This document shows, piece by piece, positions 1 to 10,020 of a stretch of DNA of 64,000 nt (positions are counted from its first letter, which is position 1; each line of letters opens with the position of its first letter). A program made the position numbers and the translations under genes. The notes under the pieces were generated by a model that was not told the origin of the DNA, did no database searches, and saw only the letters and a list, made by a program, of their open reading frames with translations. The DNA comes from Streptomyces griseus (GTDB lineage Bacteria > Actinomycetota > Actinomycetes > Nanopelagicales > Nanopelagicaceae): positions 186,001 to 250,000 of the forward strand of contig CAMCYO010000001.1 of the NCBI GenBank assembly GCA_945884695.1, written 5' to 3'.

Positions 1-1
1 C

Positions 2-307
2 GAAATTGATATCCGTCAAAGTAATGAAGAGGCAGAAATCATTGGTTGGTTGCATGAAGCTGCTGACGCGCATTTGCCGGTGATAATTAATCCTGCTGCT
101 TTTACGCATTATTCCTATGCGATACGAGATGCCGCAGAATTGCTTAAAGCACCTCTTATTGAGGTACATCTTTCCAATCCAATGGCTCGAGAAGAGTTTC
201 GACATACCTCGGTAATTTCTGGCATTGCAAAAGGAACAATTACTGGGTTTGGCCCAGGTTCATACTTGCTCGCCTTGCGTGCCATGCGCAATTTGCTGGG
301 TAAATAA
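2..307 (+). CDS. aroQ: 3-dehydroquinate dehydratase type II, C-terminal part (5' end outside window)
   Basis: Catalyses 3-dehydroquinate to 3-dehydroshikimate in the shikimate pathway. The frame is open from base 2 and carries the type II signature: an RQSNEEAEIIGWLHEA segment, the NPAAFTHYSYAIRDA segment with the catalytic-type His, and EVHLSN followed by the REEFRHTS arginine/histidine region. About 101 C-terminal residues are present out of a usual length near 145, so the N-terminal third lies left of the window. In other actinobacteria aroQ stands before pepQ, efp and nusB; pepQ is absent here and efp follows after 72 bp. The family call is secure; only the start is unseen. Confidence 0.93.
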   Translation, partial: EIDIRQSNEEAEIIGWLHEAADAHLPVIINPAAFTHYSYAIRDAAELLKAPLIEVHLSNPMAREEFRHTSVISGIAKGTITGFGPGSYLLALRAMRNLLGK

Positions 308-379
308 CTCTTCGACTACAGGTATCCTTGCTCCAGGTAATACATTCAAAGATGAATCTAAAGAAGGATTGGAACGACT

Positions 380-940
380 GTGGCTACAACTAATGATCTT
401 AAAAATGGCATGACCTTAGATATCGAGAAACAACTCTGGAATGTTGTTGAATTCCAGCATGTGAAACCAGGCAAAGGTCCTGCCTTTGTTCGTACAAAAT
501 TGAAATCGGTCATGACCGGCAAGGTAATTGATAGAACTTTTAACGCTGGAATTAAGATTGATGTTGCTATTTTGGAAAAGCGCGAGATGCAATATCTGTA
601 TCGCGATGGCGACGATTTTGTTTTTATGGATCTGAAAACCTATGATCAAACCTCTATTTCGTCTCAAACTGTTGGAGAGGCTTCAAACTATATGTTGGAA
701 AATACTGATGCAATCGTTGCCGTTCATGAAGGCAATCCTTTGTATATTGAATTGGCGGCATCAGTTCCGTTAACGATTACATATACTGAACCAGGCTTGC
801 AGGGAGATCGCTCATCTGGAGGAACTAAGCCAGCAACCTTGGAGACCGGCATTGAAATCCAAGTCCCACTATTTATCAAACAGGATGAGAAGGTATTGGT
901 CGATACCCGAGATGGTTCCTATCTCGGTCGCGCGAACTAG
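380..940 (+). CDS. efp: Translation elongation factor P
   Basis: EF-P binds between the P and E sites and promotes peptide bond formation at polyproline stretches. The 186-residue protein has the three usual beta-barrel domains and ends in the typical DGSYLGRA segment. The tip loop reads PGKGP, the palindromic form found in actinobacterial EF-P, in which the lysine is thought to work without the modifications used in gamma-proteobacteria. The GTG start follows an AAGGA-type ribosome site about 10 nt upstream. The stop codon overlaps the nusB start by one base (TAGTG), so the two are probably translationally coupled. Confidence 0.96.
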   Translation: MATTNDLKNGMTLDIEKQLWNVVEFQHVKPGKGPAFVRTKLKSVMTGKVIDRTFNAGIKIDVAILEKREMQYLYRDGDDFVFMDLKTYDQTSISSQTVGEASNYMLENTDAIVAVHEGNPLYIELAASVPLTITYTEPGLQGDRSSGGTKPATLETGIEIQVPLFIKQDEKVLVDTRDGSYLGRAN

Positions 941-1362
941 TGTCGGCTAGAACGAAGGCTCGTAAGGCGGCGTTGGATATTCTTTTTGAATCAGATATTC
1001 GTGGGAGTTCCAGCATCGAACTTTTAGCCCAGCGTCTTGAGCAAGAAACTGGTCAGGAGTCACCTCCGGTTCGTGAGTTCACGCAGGAACTCATTCTGGG
1101 AATCGACGCCCATCGACGTAAAATTGATGAGTTGATAGCAACATATGCACAAGGTTGGGATATGGATCGTCTGCCGACAGTTGATAGGAATGTTCTGCGT
1201 TTGGCGATCTATGAGATCTTATGGTCTCCAGATGTGCCAGATGCAGTAGCTATTGACGAAGCGTTAACTATGGTCAAGGAACTTTCAACTGATGAATCCG
1301 GAGCTTATGTTCATGGCGTTTTGGGGCGTGTTAGTGCAATAAAGGAAGATTTAAGCTTGTAG
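940..1362 (+). CDS. nusB: Transcription antitermination factor NusB
   Basis: NusB joins NusE (S10), NusA and NusG on boxA RNA to prevent premature termination, mainly in rRNA operons. The 140-residue all-helical protein shows the family landmarks: the N-terminal ARxxALDILFESD segment and the C-terminal run VDRNVLRLAIYEIL, then AIDEAL..K, then FVHGVLG-like AYVHGVLGRV. GTG start overlaps the efp stop by one base. The 3' end overlaps the end of the convergent BldD-like gene by 12 bp. This efp-nusB pair next to bldD and pyrR is the standard actinobacterial order. Confidence 0.95.
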   Translation: MSARTKARKAALDILFESDIRGSSSIELLAQRLEQETGQESPPVREFTQELILGIDAHRRKIDELIATYAQGWDMDRLPTVDRNVLRLAIYEILWSPDVPDAVAIDEALTMVKELSTDESGAYVHGVLGRVSAIKEDLSL

Positions 1363-1854
1363 AAGGTATCTCTCTCTTAGTAGATGGTTTCTCACTTCAT
1401 CAGATGAAGAATGGTTCAGGAGAGCCAACATTTCAAGGTCGCTTTTTCTAATACTTAGTACTTCGCCGTTCCAGTCGCAACGTTGCGCAATAATCCATGT
1501 TGTGAAGTTTTTAAATACCTCGGCCTCTTGTGGAGCGCTTTGAAGAGCGCGGAGATCAAGAATTATTCTCTCCGTTGATCGGTTTTCCCTAACTGTCTTT
1601 GGATTTTCTTGACTTTTAAAGAGATGATCAAAGGGGACGTCGAAAAAGGTGGTGAGTTGGATCGCTCGTTTGATGCTTAAAGTCCTATCGCACCTCTCAT
1701 ATGAACCTAAGACAACGGCTTTGATAACCCCTTTGGAGGCGATTTCAACATCTGCCAAACTCCATCCCTTTGCCTGTCGAATCTGCCGTAAACGTAGAGC
1801 AATATCTTCTGGAGTTGGCTGCTGAAAGAGATTCTGTGGCCCATGTATATTCAT
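1351..1854 (-). CDS. bldD: BldD-like transcriptional regulator with c-di-GMP binding motif
   Basis: The 167-residue protein has an N-terminal Xre-type helix-turn-helix (about residues 18-80: RLRQIRQAKGWSLADVE, then LGSYERCDRTLSIKRAIQL) and a small C-terminal domain. That domain carries R125-C-D127, eight residues, then R136-K-S-D139, which matches the RxD-x8-RxxD signature by which Streptomyces BldD binds a c-di-GMP tetramer and dimerises. Length and position between nusB and pyrR both match Streptomyces bldD. The gene runs against nusB and diverges from pyrR. Its ATG lies 6 nt after TAACCT, suggesting a leaderless mRNA. The regulon in this organism cannot be read from the window. Confidence 0.88.
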   Translation of the reverse strand: MNIHGPQNLFQQPTPEDIALRLRQIRQAKGWSLADVEIASKGVIKAVVLGSYERCDRTLSIKRAIQLTTFFDVPFDHLFKSQENPKTVRENRSTERIILDLRALQSAPQEAEVFKNFTTWIIAQRCDWNGEVLSIRKSDLEMLALLNHSSSDEVRNHLLRERYLLQA

Positions 1855-1860
1855 AAGGGC

Positions 1861-1866
1861 AGGTTA
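1861..1866 (-). promoter_or_regulatory. Predicted -10 element of a leaderless bldD promoter
   Basis: TAACCT on the reverse strand is separated by 6 nt from the ATG at 1854, placing the likely transcription start on the start codon. There is no Shine-Dalgarno upstream. No convincing -35 hexamer is visible. Confidence 0.5.
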
Positions 1867-1913
1867 AGGTGAAATATGAATCGGAAGAATACTTTTCCAC
1901 AGAGGTTGCAACT

Positions 1914-1932
1914 TCAGAAAATCACTTTCTGA
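1914..1932. promoter_or_regulatory. Inverted repeat in the bldD-pyrR intergenic region
   Basis: TCAGAAA-ATCAC-TTTCTGA is a perfect 7-bp inverted repeat with a 5-nt spacer. It lies between the divergent bldD and pyrR genes, upstream of the PyrR-binding hairpin. It could be a DNA operator or an RNA hairpin in the pyr leader; the sequence alone does not decide. Confidence 0.4.
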
Positions 1933-1962
1933 TGATATGCTCACGCAGATTTCCTTTAAAGA

Positions 1963-1980
1963 CCCGTCCTGCGAGGCGGG
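1963..1980 (+). promoter_or_regulatory. Predicted PyrR-binding RNA hairpin in the pyr operon leader
   Basis: The leader folds as CCCG (1963-1966) paired with CGGG (1977-1980), a bulged U at 1967, a CC/GG upper stem (1968-1969 with 1975-1976) and the loop UGCGA. The core UCC-UGCGA-GG corresponds to the UCCAGAGAGG consensus of Bacillus PyrR binding loops, including the 5' bulge. The GGAGG ribosome site of pyrR begins only a few bases after the stem, and no terminator follows. This fits the translational repression proposed for mycobacterial pyr operons: PyrR bound to UMP would stabilise the hairpin and block initiation. Confidence 0.72.
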
Positions 1981-1992
1981 GAAGGAGGCTTT

Positions 1993-2535
1993 ATGAGCGT
2001 TGCTATGCCGGCGGTGGACATTTCCCGCGCTATTACTCGCATTTCACATGAAATTCTTGAACGCAATGGTGGCTCTCACTCCATAACACTTCTCGGTATT
2101 CCCACGCGAGGTGCTCATTTGGCCAAACGAATAGCGGGGCAGATTGCCATTATTGCGGGGCGAGAAGTTCCTGTCGGAACTTTAGATATCACCCTGCACC
2201 GAGATGATTTGAGAATGCGACCTCCACGTGGATTATCGCCAACGCTGATTCCAAGTCAAGGAATTGAAGGTCGAGATGTCATTCTCATAGATGACGTCTT
2301 CTATTCTGGTCGAACAATTAGAGCTGCTCTAGATGCATTGGGTGAGATTGGTCGTCCCCGCACCGTTCAGCTGGCAGTGTTGGTTGATCGAGGCCATCGT
2401 GAACTACCAATTCGTGCTGATTTTGTCGGAAAGAACTTGCCAACGTCAAAATTGCAATCGGTGAAGGTACATTTATCCGAACTCGATGGCGTAGATGAAG
2501 TTTTACTTGAAGATGAATCCAAGGTGGCGCAATGA
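1993..2535 (+). CDS. pyrR: Pyrimidine operon regulator / uracil phosphoribosyltransferase PyrR
   Basis: PyrR is an RNA-binding repressor of the pyr operon that responds to UMP/UTP versus PRPP and usually has some uracil phosphoribosyltransferase activity. The 180-residue sequence has the PRPP-binding loop [14 protein letters not shown] and the [10 protein letters not shown] segment typical of PyrR. The ATG follows a strong GGAGG. The leader hairpin just upstream is a good target for the protein itself, giving autogenous control. The last four bases overlap the start of pyrB (ATGA). Confidence 0.96.
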   Translation: MSVAMPAVDISRAITRISHEILERNGGSHSITLLGIPTRGAHLAKRIAGQIAIIAGREVPVGTLDITLHRDDLRMRPPRGLSPTLIPSQGIEGRDVILIDDVFYSGRTIRAALDALGEIGRPRTVQLAVLVDRGHRELPIRADFVGKNLPTSKLQSVKVHLSELDGVDEVLLEDESKVAQ

Positions 2536-3497
2536 AACACCTTCTATCAATCGCAGACCTATCTTATGAAGAGGCGATCTCGATTCTAGATACCGCACAT
2601 GAAATGGCTAAGGTTTCTGATGGACCGGTAAAGAAGCTCCCGACGCTTCGTGGTCGAACAATTGTCAATCTTTTCCTCGAGGATTCAACGCGCACGCGAA
2701 TTTCATTTGAGGCTGCAGCTAAGAGACTCTCTGCAGATGTCATCAACTTTGCAGCAAAGGGTTCGAGTGTGAGCAAAGGTGAGTCACTTAAGGACACAGC
2801 GCAAACGTTGCAAGCGATGGGCGCTGATGCAGTGGTAATTCGTCATAGCGCTTCTGGCTCCGCGCATTGGTTAGCAAATTCATCGTGGATGAATGGAAGC
2901 GTTATCAATGCTGGAGATGGTACACATGAGCATCCATCTCAGGCCCTCCTTGATGCATTCACAATTCGCAAACATTTGTGCTCGGGATCTGGCGATCTCA
3001 ATGGAATGAAAGTCGGCATCGTTGGAGATGTTTTACATTCCCGAGTGGCCAGATCCAATGTGTTGCTACTTTCTAAGCTGGGGGCAAGCGTGGTGCTTAT
3101 TGCGCCACCGACTCTCTTACCGGTAGGCGTTGAGAATTGGCCAGCAACTATTTCCTACGATTTCAACCATGAAATTCCTAAACTGGACGCACTCATGATG
3201 TTGCGTGTTCAACAAGAGCGCATGAATGATTACTTCTTTCCAACAGAGCGTGAGTATGCACACTATTTTGGCCTTAATCGCGACAGACTCAATCTTTTAA
3301 AGCAGAGCGCAATCATCATGCATCCTGGACCCATGAATCGTGGTCTGGAAATAACAGCGGAATGTGCTGATAGTGCTCGTTCGGTAATTGTTGAGCAGGT
3401 TAAAAATGGCGTGAGTGTGAGAATGGCACTTCTGTATTTGTTGCTGGCTGGTAGTGCTGACTCGTCGGTGCTGTCTAAAGTGGAAGTTTCTGCATGA
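2532..3497 (+). CDS. pyrB: Aspartate carbamoyltransferase catalytic subunit
   Basis: Joins carbamoyl phosphate and aspartate to form N-carbamoylaspartate, the committed step of UMP synthesis. At 321 residues it has the usual length for a catalytic chain. The carbamoyl phosphate loop STRTR is at residues 52-56, followed by the KGES loop; the [12 protein letters not shown] and [11 protein letters not shown] motifs are intact. No regulatory chain (pyrI) is present, as is normal for actinobacteria. ATGA overlaps link it to pyrR upstream and pyrC downstream. Confidence 0.97.
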   Translation: MKHLLSIADLSYEEAISILDTAHEMAKVSDGPVKKLPTLRGRTIVNLFLEDSTRTRISFEAAAKRLSADVINFAAKGSSVSKGESLKDTAQTLQAMGADAVVIRHSASGSAHWLANSSWMNGSVINAGDGTHEHPSQALLDAFTIRKHLCSGSGDLNGMKVGIVGDVLHSRVARSNVLLLSKLGASVVLIAPPTLLPVGVENWPATISYDFNHEIPKLDALMMLRVQQERMNDYFFPTEREYAHYFGLNRDRLNLLKQSAIIMHPGPMNRGLEITAECADSARSVIVEQVKNGVSVRMALLYLLLAGSADSSVLSKVEVSA

Positions 3498-4798
3498 GTA
3501 CATTTCTCATAGCCGGTGGAACTTTGCCTGATGGCTCTAAGAAGGATGTTCTCGTTATAGATGATATGATCTCAGAGATTTCTTCCCACATTGCATCACC
3601 ACTTGCACAGACGGCAATTTCACTTGATGCTCGTAACTGCATGGTATTACCAGGACTTGTTGATTTACATACCCATTTACGTGAACCTGGACGAGAGGAT
3701 TCTGAAACCGTTGCATCGGGTTCTCAATCTGCGGTTCGTGGCGGTTTTACTGCGATATCGGCTATGGCAAATACTTTTCCCGTTGCTGATACAGCCGGAG
3801 TTGTAGAACAAGTATTTCGTTTGGGTCAGTTGACAGGCCTTTGCGATGTCTTCCCGGTTGGTGCGGTGACACAAGGATTACTAGGTAGACAGTTGGCCGA
3901 ACTTGGAGCAATGGCATCATCGGCAGCGCATGTTCGTGTCTTTAGTGATGATGGTAATTGTGTGAGTGATTCAATGGTGATGCGCCGTGCTTTGGAATAT
4001 GTAAAACAGTTCTCCGGTGTGATAGCTCAACATGCTCAAGATCCAGCGCTTACTGTTGGTGCGCAAATGAACGAAGGAGTAGTTTCGTCCCTACTGGGAT
4101 TGAAAGGTTGGCCGGCGGTAGCCGAGGAGGCAATCATTGCTCGCGACATTTTGCTTGCAGATCATGTGCAATCCAGGCTTCATATATGCCATCTCACCAC
4201 TGCTGGAGGCGTTGAGATTGTTCGGTGGGCAAAGGCTCGCGGTATAAATGTAACGGCAGAAGTTACACCGCATCACTTATTACTTACCGATGAACTAGCA
4301 ACTAGTTACAACCCAGTATTTAAGGTAAATCCTCCCTTGCGCACCATGGCAGATGTGATGGCGTTACGTGAAGGTTTGGCCGATGGAACAATCGATATTG
4401 TTGCAACCGATCACGCACCGCATCCAACGGAGTCGAAAGAATGTGAATGGCAGAACGCTTCATTCGGGATGATTGGACTTGAAACAGCTCTTTCGGTAGT
4501 AAAGCAGACGATGATTGATAGCTCAATGATGAACTGGGAACAATTGGTAGAGCGCATGTCGACAACACCTGCCCGAATTGGTAGTTATGCAAATCAAGGA
4601 TTGGGTATCACCGTTGGTTCACCAGCAAATATTTCGATTGTAAATACGGCAAAAAATTGGCGAGTAGATAAGGATTTGGTTGCATCACGCAGTCGAAATA
4701 CACCTTTCCATGGAATGGAGCTACCAGCAGTTGTCGAATTGACCATGTTACGAGGCAAAATTTCTTACAACTCACAAATGGGACATGCCGGTGAGTAA
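3494..4798 (+). CDS. pyrC: Dihydroorotase
   Basis: Cyclises carbamoylaspartate to dihydroorotate. The 434-residue enzyme belongs to the long class I amidohydrolase type: zinc ligands H59 and H61 in DLHTHLRE, a later HICHLTT histidine, EVTPHHLLL, and the catalytic Asp in ATDHAPH. It overlaps pyrB by 4 bp and carA by 14 bp, so the block is translationally coupled. Confidence 0.97.
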   Translation: MSTFLIAGGTLPDGSKKDVLVIDDMISEISSHIASPLAQTAISLDARNCMVLPGLVDLHTHLREPGREDSETVASGSQSAVRGGFTAISAMANTFPVADTAGVVEQVFRLGQLTGLCDVFPVGAVTQGLLGRQLAELGAMASSAAHVRVFSDDGNCVSDSMVMRRALEYVKQFSGVIAQHAQDPALTVGAQMNEGVVSSLLGLKGWPAVAEEAIIARDILLADHVQSRLHICHLTTAGGVEIVRWAKARGINVTAEVTPHHLLLTDELATSYNPVFKVNPPLRTMADVMALREGLADGTIDIVATDHAPHPTESKECEWQNASFGMIGLETALSVVKQTMIDSSMMNWEQLVERMSTTPARIGSYANQGLGITVGSPANISIVNTAKNWRVDKDLVASRSRNTPFHGMELPAVVELTMLRGKISYNSQMGHAGE

Positions 4799-5909
4799 AG
4801 CATTTTTGGTTCTAGATGATGGACGAATATTTGAAGGTAAATCGTGGGGAGCTGTTGGAACAACTTTTGGTGAAGCAGTATTTTCAACGGGCATGTCTGG
4901 ATATCAGGAGACATTGACTGACCCGTCTTATCATAAACAAGTGGTTGCCATGACTGCTCCACAGATTGGTAATACCGGGTGGAACAGCGAAGATAATGAG
5001 TCCAAGAAGATCTGGGTTGCAGGCTTTGTTGTTCGCAATCCTTCTCCGGTTACATCAAATTGGAGGAGCGAGGGCGATCTTGAAGGAGAGTTAACAACTC
5101 AGGGAATTGTTTCTATACAAGGTGTTGATACTCGTGCCTTGACTCGGCATTTGCGTAAACGAGGAGCAATGCGAGTAGGTATTTTCTCGGATCAGAAAAT
5201 GAATCGAGAAGAAATGGTTGTCGAAGTGCGAAAAAGTGCACCAATGGCAGGATCATTTTTGGTTGCAGATGTTTCGACTAAGAAGCCTTATGTTATCAAG
5301 GCAAAGGGAGAGAAGCGTTTCGTGGTTGCGGCAATAGATTTAGGAATTAAGTCTGCTACGCCTAGAGCTCTTTCCGATCGTGGCGTTGAAGTTCATGTTC
5401 TTCCTTATAACTCAAGTGTCGAGCAAATTTTAGCGTTGAAACCAGATGGGGTATTTATATCAAACGGACCAGGTGATCCTTCGACAATGGTGGAGGCGGT
5501 GGAAACTGTTCGTTCACTTCTGGATAAACATATGCCAATTTTTGGTATTTGTTTCGGTCACCAAATCTTAGGGCGAGCCTTAGGTTTTGCAACATACAAA
5601 TTGCAATTCGGACATAGAGGTATTAACCAGCCCGTAATGGATTTAACCACGAGGAAAGTTGAGATCACGGCGCATAACCATGGCTTTGCGCTTGAGGCCC
5701 CTACTGGAGGAAAATTTACAACTGTGTACGGAGCTGGGCAAGTGACACATATTTGCCTCAATGATGGCGTTGTAGAAGGGCTCGCACTGTTAGATCGCCC
5801 CGCTTTTAGCGTGCAATACCACCCTGAAGCAGCTGCAGGCCCGCATGATGCTACCTATCTCTTCGACCGGTTTCTAGATTTAATGGCTAGGGAAAAGGCG
5901 AAGAACTAA
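4785..5909 (+). CDS. carA: Carbamoyl phosphate synthase small subunit
   Basis: Glutaminase subunit that supplies ammonia to CarB. The N-terminal CPSase domain (about 1-150) contains [14 protein letters not shown]. The C-terminal class I amidotransferase domain has the nucleophile C256 in GICFGHQ and the [11 protein letters not shown] catalytic His/Glu segment. At 374 residues the length is normal. The start at 4785 lies within the end of pyrC; GTG at 4791 is a possible alternative. The stop overlaps the carB ATG by one base. Confidence 0.96.
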   Translation: MPVSKAFLVLDDGRIFEGKSWGAVGTTFGEAVFSTGMSGYQETLTDPSYHKQVVAMTAPQIGNTGWNSEDNESKKIWVAGFVVRNPSPVTSNWRSEGDLEGELTTQGIVSIQGVDTRALTRHLRKRGAMRVGIFSDQKMNREEMVVEVRKSAPMAGSFLVADVSTKKPYVIKAKGEKRFVVAAIDLGIKSATPRALSDRGVEVHVLPYNSSVEQILALKPDGVFISNGPGDPSTMVEAVETVRSLLDKHMPIFGICFGHQILGRALGFATYKLQFGHRGINQPVMDLTTRKVEITAHNHGFALEAPTGGKFTTVYGAGQVTHICLNDGVVEGLALLDRPAFSVQYHPEAAAGPHDATYLFDRFLDLMAREKAKN

Positions 5910-8900
5910 TGCCCCGTGATTTGGCTATTAAAACTGTCTTGGTTATCGGAAGCGGCCCAATTGTCATTGGTCAAGCATGCGAATTTGATTACTCCGGAAC
6001 ACAAGCATGTAGGGTATTAAAAGATGAAGGGATTCGGGTCGTGCTCGTCAATTCCAATCCAGCAACAATCATGACCGATCCCGAGTTTGCTGATGCAACA
6101 TATATCGAGCCTATTACACAAGAGTTTTTGGAAAAAATTATTCAACATGAACGACCAGACGCAGTTCTTGCGACCCTTGGTGGACAGACTGCTCTCAACG
6201 CCGCAGTATCTTTACATGAGAATGGAACTCTTCAGAAGTACAACGTCAAACTCATTGGCGCTGATATTTCAGCGATTAACCGTGGTGAGAATCGTGAATT
6301 ATTTCGCGCAATAGTGGAGAAAATTGGGGGAGAGTCATCTCAATCAGTTATTTGTCACACAATAGAGGATTGTCTTAAAGCGGTGCAGACTTTGAGTTAT
6401 CCAGTAGTTGTCCGTCCCTCATTCACTATGGGCGGTTTAGGTTCAGGAATTGCATTTGATGAGAAAGAATTGCATCAAATTGCTGGAGCCGGTTTACGAC
6501 ATAGTCCAACTTCAGAAGTTCTTTTGGAAGAATCAATAATCGGTTGGAAAGAATTCGAACTGGAAGTAATGAGGGACCATAAAGACAACGTTGTTATTGT
6601 CTGTACCATTGAAAATCTTGATCCCATGGGTGTACACACAGGAGATTCAATTACTGTTGCACCAGCCATGACGTTGACCGACTTTGAGTTTCAAAAACTT
6701 CGTGATTTATCTTTAAAAATTATTCGTGAAGTGGGAGTAGATACTGGCGGGTGCAACATCCAATTTGCGGTTCATCCGCAGACGGGTCGGATTATTGTCA
6801 TAGAAATGAACCCAAGAGTCTCTCGATCAAGTGCACTGGCTTCTAAAGCAACTGGTTTTCCTATAGCGAAAATCGCCACCAAACTTGCTATCGGCTATAC
6901 CTTGGATGAAATTCAAAATGATATTACGAAAGTTACTCCAGCGTCCTTTGAACCAACGTTGGATTACGTAGTGGTGAAAGTTCCTCGCTTTGCTTTTGAG
7001 AAATTTCCTGATGCTGATCCTCGATTAACTACAACCATGAAAAGTGTCGGTGAGGCGATGGCGATTGGACGATCATTTCCTGAAGCACTGCAAAAGGCTC
7101 TACGTTCATTAGAACGCAAAGAAGCACCCTTCTCCTTCCCAAAAGAGTTGCAAGCTGGTGCCAAAGACACTCTCTTCCGGACGATCAAAGTTCCAACAGA
7201 GTATCGACTCAAAGATGTTCAGCAATGTCTCTGGCATGGTGGAACAATTGGAGAAGTTTTCGAGGCGACCAAAATTGATAAATGGTATTTGCATCAGATT
7301 GAAACAATCAACGCGTTGGCAAGAGTTGTCGCAAATGCACCGGAATTTACGGACGGGCTCATGCGCGAAGCTAAACAGATGGGCTTTTCAGATGCGCAAC
7401 TTGCCTTACTACGTGGGATGACAGAGCAGGAGTGTCGAAAGATTAGGCAACAAGCTGGAATTCGTCCAGTCTATAAAACTGTTGATACCTGTGCTGCAGA
7501 GTTCGAAGCTTTTACTCCTTATCATTACTCGAGCTATGAAGACGAAAGTGAAGTTCGTCCACGCACCAAACCTGCTGTTATTATTTTGGGTAGTGGTCCC
7601 AATCGCATCGGTCAAGGAATTGAATTTGATTATTCCTGTGTACACGCGTCTTACGAACTTAGGAAAGCTGGATTCGAAACAATAATGATTAATTGCAATC
7701 CTGAGACTGTTTCCACTGATTATGACACCAGTGATCGGCTCTATTTTGAGCCACTAACAGTAGAAGATGTTCTTGAAGTAGTGCATGCTGAAGAATTGGC
7801 TGGACCAGTCTTGGGAGTTATCACTCAATTGGGGGGCCAAACTCCGCTATCTCTAGCACATGGCTTAGAACTGGCTGGTGTAAAGATTTTGGGTACCAGC
7901 CCTGAATCAATAAATTTGGCTGAAGAACGCGGGGCATTTGGGAAGATTTTATCCGAGCAAAAGCTGATGGCTCCAGAGTTTGGTATGGCTTCCACTCGCC
8001 AAGAAGCCATTGTGATAGCGAGTCGAATTGGTTATCCGGTTTTAGTGAGGCCCTCTTTTGTTTTGGGTGGTCGAGGAATGGAGATTGTTTATGATGATGA
8101 CGCTCTGGCCTCGTTCATTGAACGTGCTACAGATATCACTCCTGATCATCCTGTTTTGGTTGATCGATTCTTGGATTCGGCAATCGAAATCGATGTGGAT
8201 GCCCTATATGACGGAGAAGAGCTTTTCCTTGGTGGAGTGATGGAACATATTGAAGAGGCAGGTATTCATTCAGGTGATAGCGCATGCGTTATTCCATCGA
8301 TGACAGTTACTGACAAGCAGCTTCTTGAAATTCGCAGCGCTACTGAAAAGATTGCAAGAAGCGTAGGAGTTCGGGGCTTAATCAATATTCAATTCGCGAT
8401 TGCCGATAGCGTCATTTACGTTCTTGAGGCTAATCCTAGAGCCTCGCGTACTGTGCCATTTGTTAGTAAAGCCACTGGCGTTTCCCTAGCGCGAGCTGCA
8501 TCACGAATTGCCATAGGTGAGAAGATTTCTCAACTGCGAACCGATGGTGTACTGCCTTCAAATGGGGATGGAGTAGCAAAAGGTATTTGTGTGAAGGAGG
8601 CTGTTTTACCGTGGAATAGATTTCGTCGTATTGACGGCAGGGGAGTAGATGCGATTCTTGGACCGGAAATGCGTTCTACTGGCGAAGTCATGGGAATAGC
8701 GAGAACATTTGGTGAAAGTTATGCAAAGAGTCAAATAGGTGCTTTTGGTTCACTTCCGAAATCTGGAAAAGTCTTTGTGTCGCTCGCGGGTAAAGATAAG
8801 AGCGCTGGTGTGGAACCTGCTCGCGCACTGGTTGCAATGGGTTTTTCTCTGATTGCCACCGAAGGTACTGCTCATTTTCTGCAAGAAAGAGGGATTGCCA

Positions 8901-9175
8901 CATCGATTGTTCGGAAAAATTCGCAAGGAGTGGGACCATTCGGTGAACCAACGGCTGTGGATTTGATTAACTCAGCAGCTGTGGATTTGGTAATTAATAC
9001 TCCCGTAGGAAGAGGTACCAGGGCTGATGGTTGGTTGATTCGAACTGCTGCCGTGCAACGTTCTATTCCATGCATCACTACAACGGCGGGGTTTAGCGCT
9101 GCAGTTGAGGGTATTAAAGCGTTGCAATCGAGTACTCTATCGATTCGTTCACTTCAAGATTGGCTCGCAAAGTAA
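5909..9175 (+). CDS. carB: Carbamoyl phosphate synthase large subunit
   Basis: Makes carbamoyl phosphate from bicarbonate, ammonia and two ATP for both UMP and arginine synthesis. The 1088-residue chain shows the expected internal duplication: two ATP-grasp halves, each beginning with a GSGP.IGQ.EFDYS motif (near residues 14 and 560) and each with an E.NPR.SR segment. A C-terminal MGS-like allosteric domain follows (about 955 onward, [10 protein letters not shown]). No frameshift is visible. The TAATG junction couples it to pyrK. Confidence 0.97.
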   Translation: MPRDLAIKTVLVIGSGPIVIGQACEFDYSGTQACRVLKDEGIRVVLVNSNPATIMTDPEFADATYIEPITQEFLEKIIQHERPDAVLATLGGQTALNAAVSLHENGTLQKYNVKLIGADISAINRGENRELFRAIVEKIGGESSQSVICHTIEDCLKAVQTLSYPVVVRPSFTMGGLGSGIAFDEKELHQIAGAGLRHSPTSEVLLEESIIGWKEFELEVMRDHKDNVVIVCTIENLDPMGVHTGDSITVAPAMTLTDFEFQKLRDLSLKIIREVGVDTGGCNIQFAVHPQTGRIIVIEMNPRVSRSSALASKATGFPIAKIATKLAIGYTLDEIQNDITKVTPASFEPTLDYVVVKVPRFAFEKFPDADPRLTTTMKSVGEAMAIGRSFPEALQKALRSLERKEAPFSFPKELQAGAKDTLFRTIKVPTEYRLKDVQQCLWHGGTIGEVFEATKIDKWYLHQIETINALARVVANAPEFTDGLMREAKQMGFSDAQLALLRGMTEQECRKIRQQAGIRPVYKTVDTCAAEFEAFTPYHYSSYEDESEVRPRTKPAVIILGSGPNRIGQGIEFDYSCVHASYELRKAGFETIMINCNPETVSTDYDTSDRLYFEPLTVEDVLEVVHAEELAGPVLGVITQLGGQTPLSLAHGLELAGVKILGTSPESINLAEERGAFGKILSEQKLMAPEFGMASTRQEAIVIASRIGYPVLVRPSFVLGGRGMEIVYDDDALASFIERATDITPDHPVLVDRFLDSAIEIDVDALYDGEELFLGGVMEHIEEAGIHSGDSACVIPSMTVTDKQLLEIRSATEKIARSVGVRGLINIQFAIADSVIYVLEANPRASRTVPFVSKATGVSLARAASRIAIGEKISQLRTDGVLPSNGDGVAKGICVKEAVLPWNRFRRIDGRGVDAILGPEMRSTGEVMGIARTFGESYAKSQIGAFGSLPKSGKVFVSLAGKDKSAGVEPARALVAMGFSLIATEGTAHFLQERGIATSIVRKNSQGVGPFGEPTAVDLINSAAVDLVINTPVGRGTRADGWLIRTAAVQRSIPCITTTAGFSAAVEGIKALQSSTLSIRSLQDWLAK

Positions 9176-10020
9176 TGAATTCCATTAATCGGCAGAGTCA
9201 ACAAATTGTTGCAACCATATTGAGCAATAAACGAGTGGGTCAGTATCATCAATTGCTGATCAATGTGGGTGAGATTGTGCGCCATTGCAAACCTGGAAAT
9301 TTTGTGGCGATGAGCGTGGGAGCCGAAGGCTCAAGCATGATTTTGCGAAGAGCATTTGCGATTTCCAGAGTTTCAGATCGCGGTGAATACGGTGGAACTA
9401 TGGAGTTGATCGTAGCTCCAGGAGGTTCTGGTAGTCGTTGGTTATGCGCGCAGGAAGTTGGAGTTTCTCTAGATCTTGTGGCTCCACTCGGAACGCCATT
9501 CGGAATACCAACTGCTCCAGTTCAGGCGCTACTCATCGGTGGTGGTTATGGTTCCGCGCCATTGTTTGGTTTAGCTGAAGTTCTTAAAGCACGTGGATGT
9601 AGGGTGGATATGATTCTTGGCGCAAGCACGGTTGCCAAAATTTATGCGCCAATAGAAGGTAAGCGGGCAGTGAGCTCACTAAAAATTTTCACTGAAGATG
9701 CAAGCGCGGGCCAGATGGGCAGAGTAACTGATCCGCTTCCTGAACTCATTGCAAAGGGAGAAGTTGACGTTATCTATTCATGTGGCCCGATGGGAATGTT
9801 GGCAGCAATTTCGCAATTAACGAATGGGACAGATGTTGTCCATCAATGCGCAGTCGAGGAATCAATGGCATGTGGAATTGGCATTTGCATGACCTGTGTT
9901 CTGCCCGTTCGCAATAGCGATGGAATCGTCGCGATGTTGCGATCATGTATTGATGGTCCAGTGATGGATGGGTCTAGCGTCGCCTGGGACCTGGTTGGAA
10001 GAAACGAAATAACCCCATGA
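9175..10020 (+). CDS. pyrK: Dihydroorotate dehydrogenase electron transfer subunit
   Basis: FAD and [2Fe-2S] subunit that passes electrons from PyrD to NAD+. The FAD domain is N-terminal, with an RRAFAIS motif; the NAD-binding GGGYGSAPLF segment lies in the middle. The C-terminal cluster ligands are in ESMACGIGICMTCV and RSCIDGP. I chose the ATG at 9175, which overlaps the carB stop (TAATG), over an in-frame start at 9160 inside carB. The ATGA overlap with pyrD supports a PyrK-PyrD (class 1B) heterotetramer. Confidence 0.94.
   Translation: MNSINRQSQQIVATILSNKRVGQYHQLLINVGEIVRHCKPGNFVAMSVGAEGSSMILRRAFAISRVSDRGEYGGTMELIVAPGGSGSRWLCAQEVGVSLDLVAPLGTPFGIPTAPVQALLIGGGYGSAPLFGLAEVLKARGCRVDMILGASTVAKIYAPIEGKRAVSSLKIFTEDASAGQMGRVTDPLPELIAKGEVDVIYSCGPMGMLAAISQLTNGTDVVHQCAVEESMACGIGICMTCVLPVRNSDGIVAMLRSCIDGPVMDGSSVAWDLVGRNEITP

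Noticed and set aside
1869-2051. Small open frame before pyrR
   Set aside because: It covers the bldD-pyrR intergenic region, the PyrR hairpin and the pyrR start. No ribosome site and no conserved sequence; more likely leader RNA.
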